5,743 nt of DNA from an uncultured Collinsella sp. (GTDB lineage Bacteria > Actinomycetota > Coriobacteriia > Coriobacteriales > Coriobacteriaceae). The position numbers and the translations under genes were made by a program. The stretch is taken from the NCBI GenBank assembly GCA_958453575.1, contig CAUDYH010000094.1:1-5743 (forward strand). The letters are read 5' to 3'. Below the pieces are notes generated by a model that was not told the DNA's origin, searched no databases, and worked only from the letters and a program-made list of their open reading frames with translations. How positions within the stretch are numbered: the first letter of the stretch is position 1; the number at the start of each line of letters is the position of its first letter. Shown one piece after another: positions 1 through 5,743 of the stretch.

Positions 1-1113
1 ACCGGTAAAGTGATAATCGACCTCGTTGGCACCGCAGGCCCACTGCTTGGACTCGCGCAGGCTCTCGTCGCACACCAGACGGATGCCCTCGGGCAAGTTA
101 ACCGGTCCGATAAAGCCCTTGTGCAGACCGTAGGTCTGGAGCTCCTCGTCGGTCATCATGCGATAGCCCTTGCCAAAGACATGCTCGGCCTTGCAGTCGT
201 TGAGCTCATGATCGCCCGGGACGATGGCCACGACGGGCTTGCCCTCGGCATCGATGAGCGCCAGGGACTTGCGCGTGCCGTTCTCGGGGAACCCAAAGAA
301 CTTAGCAACAGCCTCAATGGTGCCCATGCCCGGAGTCTCAACCTTGGTAAGCGTACCGTCACCGGGACCCTCAGTCACGACGACCTTGGTGCTTGCAGCC
401 TCGTCATCGGCAGCAAAGCCGCAATCGTCGCAGTAGACGAGCGAGGCCTCGCCGGCGTCAGCCAGAGCCATGTACTCGACGGAGGTGTCGCCGCCGATCT
501 CGCCGGAGTCGGCGACAACGGGTAGAGCCTTGATGTAGCAGCGCTCGCAGATGTTGGCGTAGGCCTGCTTCATCTTGTCGTACTCCTCCTGCAGGCTCTC
601 CTGCGTGGCGGAGAAGCTGTAGGCATCCTTCATGATGAACTCGCGACCGCGCATCAGACCAAAGCGGGGGCGGAACTCGTCGCGGAACTTATCCTGGATA
701 TGGTAGAGGTTGACGGGCAGCTGCTTATAGGAGCGCAGCTCATTGCGCACCAGGGCGGTGACAGTCTCCTCGTGGGTGGGGCCCAGCACGAACTCGCGAC
801 CATGACGGTCGTCAAAGCGCACAAGCTCCTTGCCATAGGCATCGATACGGCCGGACTCACGCCACAACTCGGCATCGACCATGATAGGCATCATAAGCTC
901 CTGGGCGCCGGCGGTGTCCATCTCGTCGCGCACGATGTTCTCAATCTTGCGAATCGAGCGCCATGCGAGCGGCAGGTAGGAATACAGACCGGCGGCCTCC
1001 TTGCGGATCATGCCGGCACGGAGCAGCAGGCGGTGGCTGGCGAGCTCAGCGTCCGCCGGATCCTCTTTAAGCGTCGGCGCATAGAGCTTAGACATATACA
1101 TTGCTCGGGTCAT
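1..1113 (-). CDS. proS: Proline--tRNA ligase, bacterial type, N-terminal 371 residues (cut by window edge)
   Basis: ProS attaches proline to tRNA-Pro in the cytosol. The frame is open from ATG at 1113 to base 1, giving 371 residues of a family usually about 570 long; the rest lies off the left edge. The start reads MTRAMYMSKLYAPTLKE, followed by class II motif 1 (about 52-76, ending AGAQELMMP), PTHEE (112-116), and motif 2 with FRDEFRPRFGLMRGREF (143-159) and MKDAYSF (161-167). GGDTS-VEYMALADAGE (207-222) leads into the inserted editing domain of bacterial-type ProRS, which removes Ala from mischarged tRNA-Pro; Lys282 (TRKSL) appears to match the editing lysine and GDHELN (300-305) is conserved. 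Motif 3 and the anticodon-binding domain are not visible. The start is set by GAGGAG (1125-1120), 6 bases upstream within the ispG end, and directly follows the ispG TAA. Confidence 0.97.
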   Translation of the reverse strand, partial: MTRAMYMSKLYAPTLKEDPADAELASHRLLLRAGMIRKEAAGLYSYLPLAWRSIRKIENIVRDEMDTAGAQELMMPIMVDAELWRESGRIDAYGKELVRFDDRHGREFVLGPTHEETVTALVRNELRSYKQLPVNLYHIQDKFRDEFRPRFGLMRGREFIMKDAYSFSATQESLQEEYDKMKQAYANICERCYIKALPVVADSGEIGGDTSVEYMALADAGEASLVYCDDCGFAADDEAASTKVVVTEGPGDGTLTKVETPGMGTIEAVAKFFGFPENGTRKSLALIDAEGKPVVAIVPGDHELNDCKAEHVFGKGYRMMTDEELQTYGLHKGFIGPVNLPEGIRLVCDESLRESKQWACGANEVDYHFTG

Positions 1114-2196
1114 TTATTTCTCCTCAATAAGCTTGTCGACCTCTGCCATAAGCGCGTCGACAATTTGGTCCTCAGTTACTTTACCAATGATCTGGCCATG
1201 CGAAAAGAGCAAGGCCTGACCACGTCCGCAAGCAACGCCCAGGTCGGCATCAGAAGCCTCACCGGGGCCATTAACGGCACATCCCATGACGGCAATCGAA
1301 AGCGGCGCGGAATAGTTCTTAAGCCGCTCGGTGACCTCCTCGGCAATGGGAATGAGGTTAACCTGGCAGCGGGCGCACGTGGGGCACGAGACAATCTCGG
1401 GACCACGGCGACGCAGGCCCAGCGACTGTAGAATTCCCCAGGCGACCGGCGGCTCCTCAACCGGATCGGCCGTGAGCGACACACGCATGGTGTCGCCGAT
1501 GCCTTCGGAAAGCAAGATACCCAAGCCTACAGAGCTCTTGATGGTGCCCTGAAGCTTGGTCCCCGCCTCCGTCACGCCCAGGTGAAGCGGAACGTGGGGA
1601 ATCTCACGTGACAGGGCTCGATAGGTATCGAGCGTCGTTTGCACGCTATGGGCCTTGGCCGAAAGCACAATATTCGTAAAGCCGCGATCCTCAAAGTGCT
1701 TGACGAAGCGCTCGCTCGACATCACGAGCTTTTCGGGCTGCGTGAGGTCGTCGCGCTCGGCAATATCTTGCTCAAGCGAGCCCGCGTTCACGCCAATGCG
1801 AATCGCACAGCCCGCGGCACCCGCAGCATCGATCACCGCGTCAACCTTGGCCCAATCGCCGATATTGCCGGGATTGATGCGCAGCTTGGCGGCACCGGCC
1901 TCAACGGCACCAATGGCGAGCTTATGGTTAAAGTGGATATCGGCGACAATCGGCACCGGAGACTCGGCACAGATGGTGCGGAAGCCCTCAAGCGCGGCCT
2001 CGGAGGGCACGCTCACGCGCACGATATCGCAGCCAGCCTGCGCCAACGCGCACACTTGCGCAAGCGTTGCCTGGGCATCAGCGGTATCGGTGCAGGTCAT
2101 AGATTGGACCACCACCGGCGCGCCGCCACCGATCTGCACGCCGCCCACATGCACGGGGCGCGTCAGCTCGCGAGGCAAAGGATGGGATAAAGACAA
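1114..2196 (-). CDS. ispG: 4-hydroxy-3-methylbut-2-en-1-yl diphosphate synthase
   Basis: IspG (GcpE) is a [4Fe-4S] enzyme that reduces methylerythritol cyclodiphosphate to HMBPP, the penultimate step of the MEP pathway. From the TTG at 2196 the product has 360 residues, close to E. coli IspG (372) and without the large insert of plant enzymes. Motifs include VQSMTCTDT (30-38), DIVRVSVP (57-64), VADIHF (84-89), LRINPGNIG (105-113), IRIGVNAGSLE (132-142), LHLGVTEAG (204-212), GIGDTMRVSL (232-241) and MGCAVNGPGE (304-313). Inferred cluster ligands are Cys271, Cys274, Cys306 and Glu313; a further Cys277 makes CPTCARC. The frame is open further upstream to an ATG at 2283 inside the protease gene, but that adds an unconserved tail, while GGGGAG at 2210-2205 sits 8 bases before the TTG. 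The stop TAA directly precedes the proS ATG. Confidence 0.96.
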   Translation of the reverse strand: MSLSHPLPRELTRPVHVGGVQIGGGAPVVVQSMTCTDTADAQATLAQVCALAQAGCDIVRVSVPSEAALEGFRTICAESPVPIVADIHFNHKLAIGAVEAGAAKLRINPGNIGDWAKVDAVIDAAGAAGCAIRIGVNAGSLEQDIAERDDLTQPEKLVMSSERFVKHFEDRGFTNIVLSAKAHSVQTTLDTYRALSREIPHVPLHLGVTEAGTKLQGTIKSSVGLGILLSEGIGDTMRVSLTADPVEEPPVAWGILQSLGLRRRGPEIVSCPTCARCQVNLIPIAEEVTERLKNYSAPLSIAVMGCAVNGPGEASDADLGVACGRGQALLFSHGQIIGKVTEDQIVDALMAEVDKLIEEK

Positions 2197-2204
2197 TCCA
2201 AACA

Positions 2205-2210
2205 CTCCCC
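2205..2210 (-). promoter_or_regulatory. Ribosome binding site deciding the TTG start of ispG
   Basis: GGGGAG on the minus strand overlaps the last base of the protease stop codon and lies 8 bases before TTG at 2196. It overlaps the in-frame GTG at 2205, which excludes that codon, and it favours TTG over the distant ATG at 2283. Confidence 0.7.
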
Positions 2211-3571
2211 TACAGAATAAATCGAAGGATGTCGGAACGAAGCATATAGACAAACAGCAGCGCAAAGAGCGCGATGCCCACATAGCTCACAATCGTCTGG
2301 ACCTTGAGCGGAAGCTCGCGGCCCGCAATCTTCTGAATGATCTCGATGACTAGCTTGCCGCCATCGAGTGGCGGGATGGGCAGCAGGTTCATAAAGCCAA
2401 GCGAGAATGAAATGAGGGCGGCAAACGAAAGGAACGTGGCAGGGCCGGCAGCAGCAGCCTGTGAGGACATAACGCTAATACCCACGATCGAAGAAGACTG
2501 ATCGAGAATCTCCATCGTATGCTGCGGCTGGAGTAGGCGCATCACGCCATCCGCCGTCTGTACAACATAGGAGAATGACAGACGCGCCGAGGTGATCGGG
2601 TCTATACGGACCACCTGCGTAGAGGCATACACACCTAGGCGCTCGTCCTCTTTGAGCGCAACCGTGGTCGAATGCTGCTTGCCGTCACGCTCGTACTCGA
2701 TGGCGATATCGTCCTTACCGGCAGCCTTGCCGATGGCATCGTAGACATCCATCCAAGTGGAACATGAGACACCGTCAACCGAAAGGATCGCGTCACCGCC
2801 CTCGATACCCGCCTTGGCGGCAATAGACCCCTCGTCAACCTGACCGATCACGTTGGTATCCATCGGCACGGTGACACCCGCAATGGAATAGATGCTCATA
2901 AGGAGCAAAAAACCCGTCAAGATATTGACGATAATGCCCGCGAGCAGCATAAAGGCGCGCTTGAGAAAGCCTTGGCCAAGATAGGTGTGCGAGCGCTCTT
3001 GCGCAAGGAACTCGGCCTCGCCGCACGGCAGCTCCCACACATCGCCCTCGGCAGTCGCATGTTCGCGATCGAAACGGCGACCATCAAAGGTGGTATAGCC
3101 TGCCTTGTCTCGCGGCAACGTCTGATATTTGGTGGGATAGTAGCTCGGCGAGGGCTTCTCCCCTTCCTCATACCAGGGCGCGATGGAGCCCCAGCCCAGC
3201 AAAAGGGCGCATGCCTCGAGCACATCCTCCTCGGAAAGCTCGAGCTCGACAGCAAGGTCGGCCACGGTCACGCGACCATGACGATAGATAGCCGCGAGCA
3301 CGCGATCGGCGCACGAAACATTGGTCGGATCCATACCGCAGATGGCAGCGTAGCCACCCAGCAGCAGCGGGGTCACGCCAAACTTGGTTCCAATGCGACG
3401 CGACGTGTAATGGATGTCAAAGCGGCACGGCAGACCCAAAAAGAACTCGGTCACACGGACGCCGCAGGCACGCGCCGCCAAAAAGTGGCCGCCCTCGTGC
3501 AAAAACACGAGGACGGAAAGCATCAGCAGGCCCCAAAAGACCGATGAGAGAACGCTCAGAACAGTATCCAT
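2210..3571 (-). CDS. rseP: Site-2 intramembrane zinc metalloprotease (M50, RseP/RasP type) with an enlarged TM1-TM2 loop
   Basis: Family members cut membrane proteins such as anti-sigma factors and signal peptide remnants within the bilayer. From the ATG at 3571 the product has 453 residues. TM1 carries HEGGH (25-29), the HExxH zinc site. GGY (72-74) follows near the start of the TM1-TM2 loop, then about 120 inserted residues (81-200), TM2 with a conserved Asn (about 203-235), one PDZ domain (about 235-315), TM3 ending in NLLPIPPLDGG (395-405) whose Asp403 should be the third zinc ligand, and TM4 (about 425-444). Catalytic residues are intact. Having a single PDZ is like RasP rather than E. 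coli RseP, which has two. A TTG at 3586 would add five residues, but the AAGGA touching it leaves no spacing. The gene begins about 25 bases after dxr and its TAG is 13 bases before ispG. The substrate is unknown, and no anti-sigma gene is in the window. Confidence 0.93.
   Translation of the reverse strand: MDTVLSVLSSVFWGLLMLSVLVFLHEGGHFLAARACGVRVTEFFLGLPCRFDIHYTSRRIGTKFGVTPLLLGGYAAICGMDPTNVSCADRVLAAIYRHGRVTVADLAVELELSEEDVLEACALLLGWGSIAPWYEEGEKPSPSYYPTKYQTLPRDKAGYTTFDGRRFDREHATAEGDVWELPCGEAEFLAQERSHTYLGQGFLKRAFMLLAGIIVNILTGFLLLMSIYSIAGVTVPMDTNVIGQVDEGSIAAKAGIEGGDAILSVDGVSCSTWMDVYDAIGKAAGKDDIAIEYERDGKQHSTTVALKEDERLGVYASTQVVRIDPITSARLSFSYVVQTADGVMRLLQPQHTMEILDQSSSIVGISVMSSQAAAAGPATFLSFAALISFSLGFMNLLPIPPLDGGKLVIEIIQKIAGRELPLKVQTIVSYVGIALFALLFVYMLRSDILRFIL
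3173..3316 (-). other. Winged-helix/HTH-like segment within the TM1-TM2 loop of the site-2 protease
   Basis: Residues 86-133 of the protease read as three amphipathic helices: ADRVLAAIYRHG, then VTVADLAVELEL, then SEEDVLEACALLLGWGSIAPW. This has the rhythm of winged-helix domains, in which a helix is followed by a Thr/Val-x-x-[DE]-Leu-Ala turn helix, a Ser-x-[ED]-[ED]-Val recognition-like helix and a Gly-x-Ile start of a wing. In characterised RseP-type proteases the loop after TM1 faces the cytoplasm, so the module would be cytosolic. The assignment is pattern recognition only; a plain helical bundle is an alternative. Confidence 0.5.
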
Positions 3572-3586
3572 AAAACGAAAAAGCAA

Positions 3587-3591
3587 TCCTT
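3587..3591 (-). promoter_or_regulatory. Weak, oddly spaced Shine-Dalgarno before the site-2 protease
   Basis: AAGGA lies just after the dxr stop. It is 15 bases before the ATG at 3571, which is longer than ideal, and it directly abuts a TTG at 3586, which is too close. It is the only purine-rich candidate in the 25-base gap. Low or coupled initiation is plausible. Confidence 0.4.
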
Positions 3592-3596
3592 ATGGG

Positions 3597-4784
3597 TTAG
3601 GAACGGGTTGCGGCGAGCACCTGCGCAGCCTTTTCACGCGCCCACGCATCGATGTCGCGAAGCTGCTCAAACGAATCGACCGCCTGCATATCGTGGGCGT
3701 CCATGCAGGATTCCACAATGCGATCGATATCGGTAAAGCTGCAGCCATCGTGCAGGAAGGCATCGACGGCGACCTCGTTGGCGGCATTGAGCACGCACGG
3801 CATGGTGCCACCCGTCTTGCCGGCACGCTCGGCCAGTGCCAGACAGCGGAAGGTATCCATGTCGGCAGCATCAAACGTGAGCTGCCCCAGCTCGCGGAAA
3901 TCGATACGAGGCACCGGGGTATCCCAACGCTCGGGATACGAGAACGCGAACTGGATGGGAATACGCATGTCGGATGCACCGAGATGCGCCATCACGGAGC
4001 CGTCGGCGAACTCGACCATAGAGTGAATCTTGGACTGACGCTGCACGACCACGTTAATGAAATCGAGGTCGCAGTTAAACAGATGCATGGCCTCAATGCG
4101 CTCTAGGCCCTTGTTCATGAGGGTGGCGGAGTCAATGGTGATCTTGGCACCCATGGCCCACGTGGGATGCGCGAGGGCATCGGCACGCGTCACGCGATCG
4201 AGCTCGTCGCGCGTGCGGCCAAAGAACGGACCGCCCGAGCAGGTGAGCCAAATGCAGTGGGCCTCGCGCGGGTTCTCCCCCAGATAGCACTGGTAGATGG
4301 CGGAATGCTCAGAGTCGACCGGAATAAGCTGGCCCGGTTGCGCCAACGGCATAAGCAAGTCGCCACCGACGACGAGGGACTCCTTGTTGGCAAGGGCAAG
4401 GCGCTTATTCGAGGTCAAGGCCGCATGGCTCGCCTCGAGACCGGCGGCGCCCACAATAGCGACAAGCACGCAGTCGACATCGTCGCGACGCGCGAGCTCG
4501 CAAACCGCCTGCGCGCCAACACCGAGCTGCGTGCCCTCGGGCAACTCCTGCAGCACGGCGTCATCGCCATGAGCGACATCGGCCACGGCAACCGCCGGAA
4601 CCGAGAACTCGCGGGCAGCGGCAACGAGCTCGGAGGTACTGGAGTTAACGGACAGCGCCGTCACCTGCAGGCGATCGGCATGCTGACGGCACACATCGAG
4701 TGCCTGGGTGCCGATGGAGCCCGTACAACCCAGGATGGCAACGCGAAGGCGTCCATCGGGGCCATACGTCGTTTGGAAGGACAT
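3597..4784 (-). CDS. dxr: 1-deoxy-D-xylulose 5-phosphate reductoisomerase
   Basis: Dxr (IspC) rearranges and reduces DXP to 2-C-methyl-D-erythritol 4-phosphate with NADPH and a divalent metal, the first committed step of the MEP isoprenoid pathway; it is the target of fosmidomycin. The 395-residue product is full length (E. coli about 398). Visible motifs are the NADPH-binding LGCTGSIG (18-25), LANKESLV (131-138), VDSEHSAI (156-163), the phosphate loop with SGGPF (183-187), HPTWAMG (206-212), the block from DSATLMNKGLE (218-228) and IHSMVEF (253-259). Inferred metal ligands are Asp157, Glu159 and Glu228; active-site His206 and His254 are present. Oddities: the motif usually read HPQS or HRQS is QRQS (248-251), and Cys182 precedes SGGPF where Ala or Gly is usual. 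ATG at 4784-4782 overlaps the cdsA stop (TAATG), with GGAGG 9 bases upstream (4794-4798), which suggests translational coupling. Confidence 0.98.
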   Translation of the reverse strand: MSFQTTYGPDGRLRVAILGCTGSIGTQALDVCRQHADRLQVTALSVNSSTSELVAAAREFSVPAVAVADVAHGDDAVLQELPEGTQLGVGAQAVCELARRDDVDCVLVAIVGAAGLEASHAALTSNKRLALANKESLVVGGDLLMPLAQPGQLIPVDSEHSAIYQCYLGENPREAHCIWLTCSGGPFFGRTRDELDRVTRADALAHPTWAMGAKITIDSATLMNKGLERIEAMHLFNCDLDFINVVVQRQSKIHSMVEFADGSVMAHLGASDMRIPIQFAFSYPERWDTPVPRIDFRELGQLTFDAADMDTFRCLALAERAGKTGGTMPCVLNAANEVAVDAFLHDGCSFTDIDRIVESCMDAHDMQAVDSFEQLRDIDAWAREKAAQVLAATRS

Positions 4785-5698
4785 TACAGCACGCCTCCGA
4801 TCATCAAAAGCAGCTGCGCGGTAATGCAGCCAAAGATAAGCGAATCGCTACGGTCGAGCATGCCGCCATGGCCCGGGATAAGGTTGCCGGAATCTTTGAC
4901 GCCCACACCGCGCTTGATGCGCGACTCGATAAGGTCGCCGATAACGCCCAGAATGGACACGACCACGCCGCACAGCAGCGCATAGGGCAGGCTGAGCTTG
5001 TAGAAGTGCGTCGCCCACAGGATGAGCCAAATCAAAACCGAGCCCAAGATGCCGCCGGCAAACCCCTCCCAGCTCTTTTTGGGAGAGATCTTGGGAACCA
5101 TCTTGTGCTTGCCGATACGGCTGCCCACGATGTAGGCAAACGAATCGGAGACCCAAAGGGACGCGCAAACGCCCACTGAAAGCAGGGCGCCGGCAAAACC
5201 GGGCACGGCATCGCGCAGCAGCACGATAGCCGACAGCATAAAGCCAGTGTAGATGGGACCCATGAGCGTCACGGCCACATCAGAGATGCGGGTACGCGGC
5301 GACCAGACATACCAAATGCCCACAGCGAGCATCAAGGCAAAAAGCAGGGCATTCAGCAACATCGAATCGCCCAACGCCGACAGCGGAAAGAGTACGGCGG
5401 CAGCGATACCCATGCGCTCGTTAGCCATCTTGCCATCGAGCCTTGTCATACGGAAAAACTCATAGCAGCACAGACCGCTCATGACAGAAACAAAGATGGC
5501 CGTGGGCACGATACCCAAAACCAGGCACAGGATAAAGACAACGGCGTAGACGATACCGGCGGCGGCACGGGTAATAAAGCCCGCCAGCCACGAACCGGTG
5601 CCGCTCTTTGCTGCAGGTGCTCCCGCAGCGGCAGCCTTGCGCGCAGGCGCCGCCGAAACTGGCGTCTTGGGAGCAGATGCCTTGGGACGATCGGACAC
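4784..5698 (-). CDS. cdsA: Phosphatidate cytidylyltransferase (CDP-diacylglycerol synthase)
   Basis: This integral membrane enzyme converts CTP and phosphatidic acid to CDP-diacylglycerol, the precursor of bacterial phospholipids. The 304-residue product has a hydrophilic tail (1-35), then several hydrophobic segments (about 45-77, 97-130, 141-161, 168-190, 212-254 and a last one near 287-303). The family signature is clear near the C-terminus: SRIKRGVGVKD (259-269), then PGHGGMLDRSD (275-285). The upstream block VSDSFAYIVG (183-192) with ISPKKSWEG (204-212) also matches the family. The start is GTG at 5698-5696, supported by GAGGAGG 7 bases upstream. The stop TAA shares one base with the dxr ATG. 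The signature residue between DR and D is Ser, where the classical pattern has a hydrophobic residue; this is a minor deviation. The N-terminal tail is rich in Ala, Pro and Lys and is longer than in many homologues. Confidence 0.97.
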   Translation of the reverse strand: MSDRPKASAPKTPVSAAPARKAAAAGAPAAKSGTGSWLAGFITRAAAGIVYAVVFILCLVLGIVPTAIFVSVMSGLCCYEFFRMTRLDGKMANERMGIAAAVLFPLSALGDSMLLNALLFALMLAVGIWYVWSPRTRISDVAVTLMGPIYTGFMLSAIVLLRDAVPGFAGALLSVGVCASLWVSDSFAYIVGSRIGKHKMVPKISPKKSWEGFAGGILGSVLIWLILWATHFYKLSLPYALLCGVVVSILGVIGDLIESRIKRGVGVKDSGNLIPGHGGMLDRSDSLIFGCITAQLLLMIGGVL

Positions 5699-5700
5699 GA

Positions 5701-5743
5701 TTAAGCCTCCTCGGTCTTGCTCAGTCCACCAAACCTACGGTCA
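5701..5743 (-). CDS. uppS: Isoprenyl transferase (undecaprenyl diphosphate synthase), C-terminal end only
   Basis: Only the last 14 codons lie in the window; the gene enters from the right edge. The frame reads DRRFGGLSKTEEA and ends in TAA at 5703-5701. An RRFGGL ending is typical of the C-terminus of cis-prenyltransferases of the UppS family, which condense isopentenyl diphosphate onto farnesyl diphosphate to make the undecaprenyl carrier lipid for peptidoglycan. The stop lies 2 bases before the cdsA start, and the Shine-Dalgarno of cdsA lies inside this coding end, so the two are very likely translated in series. The call rests on this short tail plus the well-known uppS-cdsA-dxr gene order. 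No catalytic residues can be inspected. Confidence 0.75.
   Translation of the reverse strand, partial: DRRFGGLSKTEEA
5706..5712 (-). promoter_or_regulatory. Ribosome binding site of cdsA
   Basis: GAGGAGG on the minus strand, inside the last codons of uppS and 7 bases before the GTG at 5698. It is a near-perfect Shine-Dalgarno and fixes the non-ATG start of cdsA. Confidence 0.85.

Noticed and set aside
10..525. Plus-strand open frame of 171 codons at the left edge
   Set aside because: The minus strand is continuously open here and encodes the ProS editing domain; the plus-strand frame is a shadow.
700..1431. Long plus-strand open frame spanning the proS/ispG junction (243 codons)
   Set aside because: It is antisense to two strongly supported genes, crosses their boundary, has no recognisable domain and is explained by GC-rich codon bias on the opposite strand.
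2197..2283. Upstream ATG extension of ispG into the protease gene (29 extra residues)
   Set aside because: The extra residues are Cys/Leu/Arg-rich and unlike any IspG N-terminus, and a good Shine-Dalgarno sits before the TTG at 2196.
1639..2353. Overlapping plus-strand open frames (183 and 232 codons) antisense to ispG and the protease end
   Set aside because: Two different frames are open over the same stretch, as expected from composition; neither has a domain.
3572..3600. Possible terminator between dxr and the protease, from the T-rich run
   Set aside because: There is no stable inverted repeat before the short T-rich stretch, and the gap is only about 25 bases.
3414..4106. Plus-strand open frame of 230 codons across the protease/dxr junction
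   Set aside because: It is antisense to HExxH-encoding and Dxr motif-encoding sequence and has no recognisable protein features.
4167..4985. Plus-strand open frame of 272 codons antisense to dxr and cdsA
   Set aside because: The opposite strand has full motif support for Dxr and CdsA; this frame has low-complexity Ala/Arg/Gly content and no family resemblance.

Overview
The window is one compact, fully co-oriented block on the minus strand with no gap above about 25 bases. In transcription order (right to left) it holds the last codons of uppS, then cdsA, dxr, a site-2 protease of the RseP/RasP type, ispG, and the first two thirds of proS, which runs off the left edge. No RNA gene, mobile element, repeat array, CRISPR, terminator or internal promoter is visible, and nothing on the plus strand looks like a real gene.

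The order uppS-cdsA-dxr-rseP-ispG-proS is the classical bacterial envelope/isoprenoid cluster that usually follows frr. The DNA looks GC-rich (roughly 60% by eye, not computed) with GC-rich third positions. The proteins look Gram-positive or actinobacterial: the protease has one PDZ domain and IspG is the short form. A high-GC anaerobe such as a member of the Coriobacteriia (Collinsella or a relative) fits, but this is inference from style and gene order, not from a search.

The genes are tightly coupled. uppS and cdsA are separated by 2 bases, cdsA and dxr overlap by one base (TAATG), dxr and the protease are about 25 bases apart, ispG follows the protease by 13 bases, and proS begins directly after the ispG stop. 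Dxr and IspG are the first committed and the penultimate enzymes of the MEP isoprenoid pathway. UppS turns its product into undecaprenyl diphosphate for cell-wall lipid carriers, and CdsA makes CDP-diacylglycerol for phospholipids. The protease cuts membrane proteins within the bilayer, and ProS charges tRNA-Pro.

Most of this is ordinary housekeeping. The one feature that stands out is inside the protease: its loop between the first two membrane segments carries about 120 extra residues, and their first part reads like a winged-helix or helix-turn-helix domain. Smaller points are a His-to-Gln change in a normally conserved Dxr motif, an extra cysteine beside the IspG iron-sulfur ligands, a low-complexity basic tail on CdsA, and several non-ATG or ambiguous starts.
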